From Rosenbergiella nectarea (GTDB lineage: Bacteria; Pseudomonadota; Gammaproteobacteria; Enterobacterales; Enterobacteriaceae), in contig NZ_FOGC01000007.1 of assembly GCF_900111105.1 (NCBI RefSeq), positions 123,767 to 187,766 on the forward strand: 64,000 nucleotides of DNA, in the 5' to 3' direction. How positions within the stretch are numbered: position 1 is the stretch's first letter; each line of letters opens with the position of its first letter. The position numbers and the translations under genes are program-made. Under the pieces are notes generated by a model, which was given only the letters and a program-made list of their open reading frames with translations, was not told the DNA's origin and did not search any database. Positions 62,829 to 64,000 of the stretch are shown here, piece by piece.

Positions 62829-63632
62829 CTAGAGATGACTGGACAGTCCTAGCTTATGCAGCTCGCTGTAGGTAAGTTCTGAAATATCACTGCGCTTAAT
62901 TTTCTTGAGATGCTCGGGTGCTAGCACAGCAAGAATATCAGGCGAAGACTCTTCTACCCACTCAGGCTCGATCAGGTCGGAAGATTCAGTCAGCTCCTTA
63001 ATGATACGGCTAATGAGGGCTGGTGTATTCAAAACACATTCAGAGACTGTCTTGTGTTTTACTTGCTCAATGCTGTGAAACAGCTCGTCGTCACTCTTAA
63101 GAATGTAATCCTGTCGCGGTTTATTTTTATTTTCTCCGGATGAATCACTCTCCCCCCACAGTAAATAATATTTATATTCGCGGTTTAGCTGTCGCAAAAT
63201 ATCATCATTATCTATTAAGTTATTATCATTACTGTTTACCGTCTGCCAGCCCGTATAGTGTCCGCCATGGGGCAGCAGCGATATTACCTCTACGAGTTCG
63301 TCCTTTGCCGCTTCCGGCGCCGTGCCCCTATTCTTAGCGTTAACGCTAAACAGAAATTGGCCGGCCTGAATTATCATCCCCGGTCGCAGCGTAACCGGTT
63401 CATCTGGCTGCAGGGCTACTTCGTTAACGAGGCATTGATAGCGCTGACTATGGCAGGTCAGTACAACTGAAAACTCTGTTCGTTCAATATGCAAAATGTC
63501 ATGATGCCCTCCGGGGAGGGCGGTAATAAATTTTGCACCGAGCAGACAGAAGTACCCCGTCCTCTCAGGCAATATAACCGGCTGAGGACTTCCACTTAAG
63601 CGCGGTAGAGGCCAGTCTAAACGCAGCTGCAT
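62829..63632 (-). CDS. tagK: TagK-like T6SS protein
   Basis: 267-residue protein. The N-terminal half looks like an FHA-type beta sandwich (ILHIERTEFSVVLTCHSQRYQCLVNEVALQPDEPVTLRPGM, GQFLFSV). The C-terminal about 60 residues (DILAVLAPEHLKKIKRSDISELTYSELHKLGL) match the TagK domain found in T6SS clusters. Role in secretion is unknown. It starts 2 bp after the PAAR gene. Confidence 0.7.
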   Translation of the reverse strand: MQLRLDWPLPRLSGSPQPVILPERTGYFCLLGAKFITALPGGHHDILHIERTEFSVVLTCHSQRYQCLVNEVALQPDEPVTLRPGMIIQAGQFLFSVNAKNRGTAPEAAKDELVEVISLLPHGGHYTGWQTVNSNDNNLIDNDDILRQLNREYKYYLLWGESDSSGENKNKPRQDYILKSDDELFHSIEQVKHKTVSECVLNTPALISRIIKELTESSDLIEPEWVEESSPDILAVLAPEHLKKIKRSDISELTYSELHKLGLSSHL

Positions 63633-63634
63633 CG

Positions 63635-63898
63635 TTATTGGCCTATAAACACGTTGCCTGAACCTGTCAAAACACTGGATCCACAGGCAGTAATGTCACC
63701 CATACGTGCGGCCGGATAGCCATTGATAGTTATCGTTCCCGATCCACTGGCAATGACCGCACCGCCATGCAATCCACAGACAGTAGCGCTCGCGGCAAGC
63801 ATGGCTGCAGGGAGTCCGTTAATGGTTACATTACATGAACCACTGGCGATGGCTCCCCCATGGCAAATAGCATCGCCTACTCTGGCTGCTGGTAGCAT
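63635..63898 (-). CDS. PAAR-domain spike-tip protein
   Basis: 87-residue stand-alone PAAR protein. Repeats of the PAAR type are visible (PAARVGDAICHGGAIASGS, NGLPAAMLAASATVCGLHGG, NGYPAARMGDITACG). PAAR proteins cap the VgrG trimer and bind zinc through His/Cys. AAAGGAGGTAAACT precedes the ATG. No toxin extension is present. Confidence 0.95.
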   Translation of the reverse strand: MLPAARVGDAICHGGAIASGSCNVTINGLPAAMLAASATVCGLHGGAVIASGSGTITINGYPAARMGDITACGSSVLTGSGNVFIGQ

Positions 63899-63946
63899 AG
63901 TTTACCTCCTTTATATAATGTTTAAATTCAATTAGTTACCTACTAC

Positions 63947-64000
63947 TCAGGGTGGTGGATAAAAGGTATCTGATGGTTCTGGTGTGTCCGTCGGCGTCGG
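63947..64000 (-). CDS. 3' end of a gene upstream of the PAAR gene (partial)
   Basis: The minus-strand frame entering from the right edge reads PTPTDTPEPSDTFYPPP and stops at 63947-63949, 49 bp before the PAAR start. A proline-rich end plus this location suggests VgrG or another T6SS tail protein, but too little is present to say. Confidence 0.45.
   Translation of the reverse strand, partial: PTPTDTPEPSDTFYPPP

Overview
The window is a chromosomal segment of a gammaproteobacterium of the order Enterobacterales. The evidence is the hisS-ispG-rodZ-rlmN-ndk block, the complete isc operon, the rnc-era-recO-pdxJ-acpS operon, the rpoE-rseABC operon, and a tmRNA whose tag reads ANDENYALAA. Several E. 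coli neighbours are absent (hmp, and the glrKR genes between glnB and purL), and a pilW-like gene lies between rlmN and rodZ. An Erwiniaceae-like relative is plausible, but the genus cannot be fixed from sequence alone.

Layout. Positions 1-25400 are ordinary core genome: hisS (partial), ispG, rodZ, a shortened pilW, rlmN and ndk, then sseA, a HigBA-type toxin-antitoxin pair, sseB, pepB, the iron-sulfur cluster operon iscR-S-U-A-hscB-hscA-fdx-iscX, trmJ, suhB, glyA, glnB, purL, mltF and tadA. Recognisable control sites include an IscR-type dyad before iscR and PurR operators before glyA and purL. Positions 25500-29900 hold yfcH, yfhL and the acpS-pdxJ end of the rnc operon. A 1.2 kb type VI secretion (T6SS)-associated module has been inserted between yfhL and acpS and is bracketed by a duplicated yfhL/acpS junction. 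Positions 29876-46973 are again core: recO, era, rnc, lepB, lepA, rseC, rseB, rseA, rpoE, trmN, srmB, ung, grpE, nadK, recN, bamE, rnfH, ratA, smpB and ssrA. LexA, sigma-32 and sigma-E type sites are visible before recN, grpE and rpoE.

Positions 46974 to about 58700 are a P4-like phage satellite integrated at the 3' end of ssrA. Its order is integrase; a two-gene AAA ATPase + TOPRIM/DUF4435 pair resembling the PARIS anti-phage system in the known P4 cargo spot; a candidate cos site; Ogr/Delta and Sid-like genes on the minus strand; an iteron-rich region; AlpA/Vis-like regulator; an Ash/Icd-like leader with P4-type RNA hairpins; two small ORFs; and the alpha primase-helicase. Between alpha and the right end sits an AT-rich lysozyme plus a secreted partner protein, flanked on both sides by a duplicated, diverged segment of about 170 bp that carries origin-like motifs. 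Hairpins resembling the ssrA-proximal terminator/att region recur at 58.7 and 59.6 kb, which suggests serial insertions at ssrA.

Positions 58700-64000 are accessory: an orphan immunity-like gene coupled to the tail of a lost effector, a decayed LysR gene joined to an ABC-transporter/AhpD-like fragment, a glycosyltransferase, and the edge of a T6SS cluster (TssE, TagK-like, PAAR, and the 3' end of another gene). Cell-to-cell competition genes therefore appear at four places: the yfhL/acpS insert, the satellite cargo, the orphan immunity gene and the T6SS cluster. A genomic T6SS could in principle use all of these modules, but that link is inferred.
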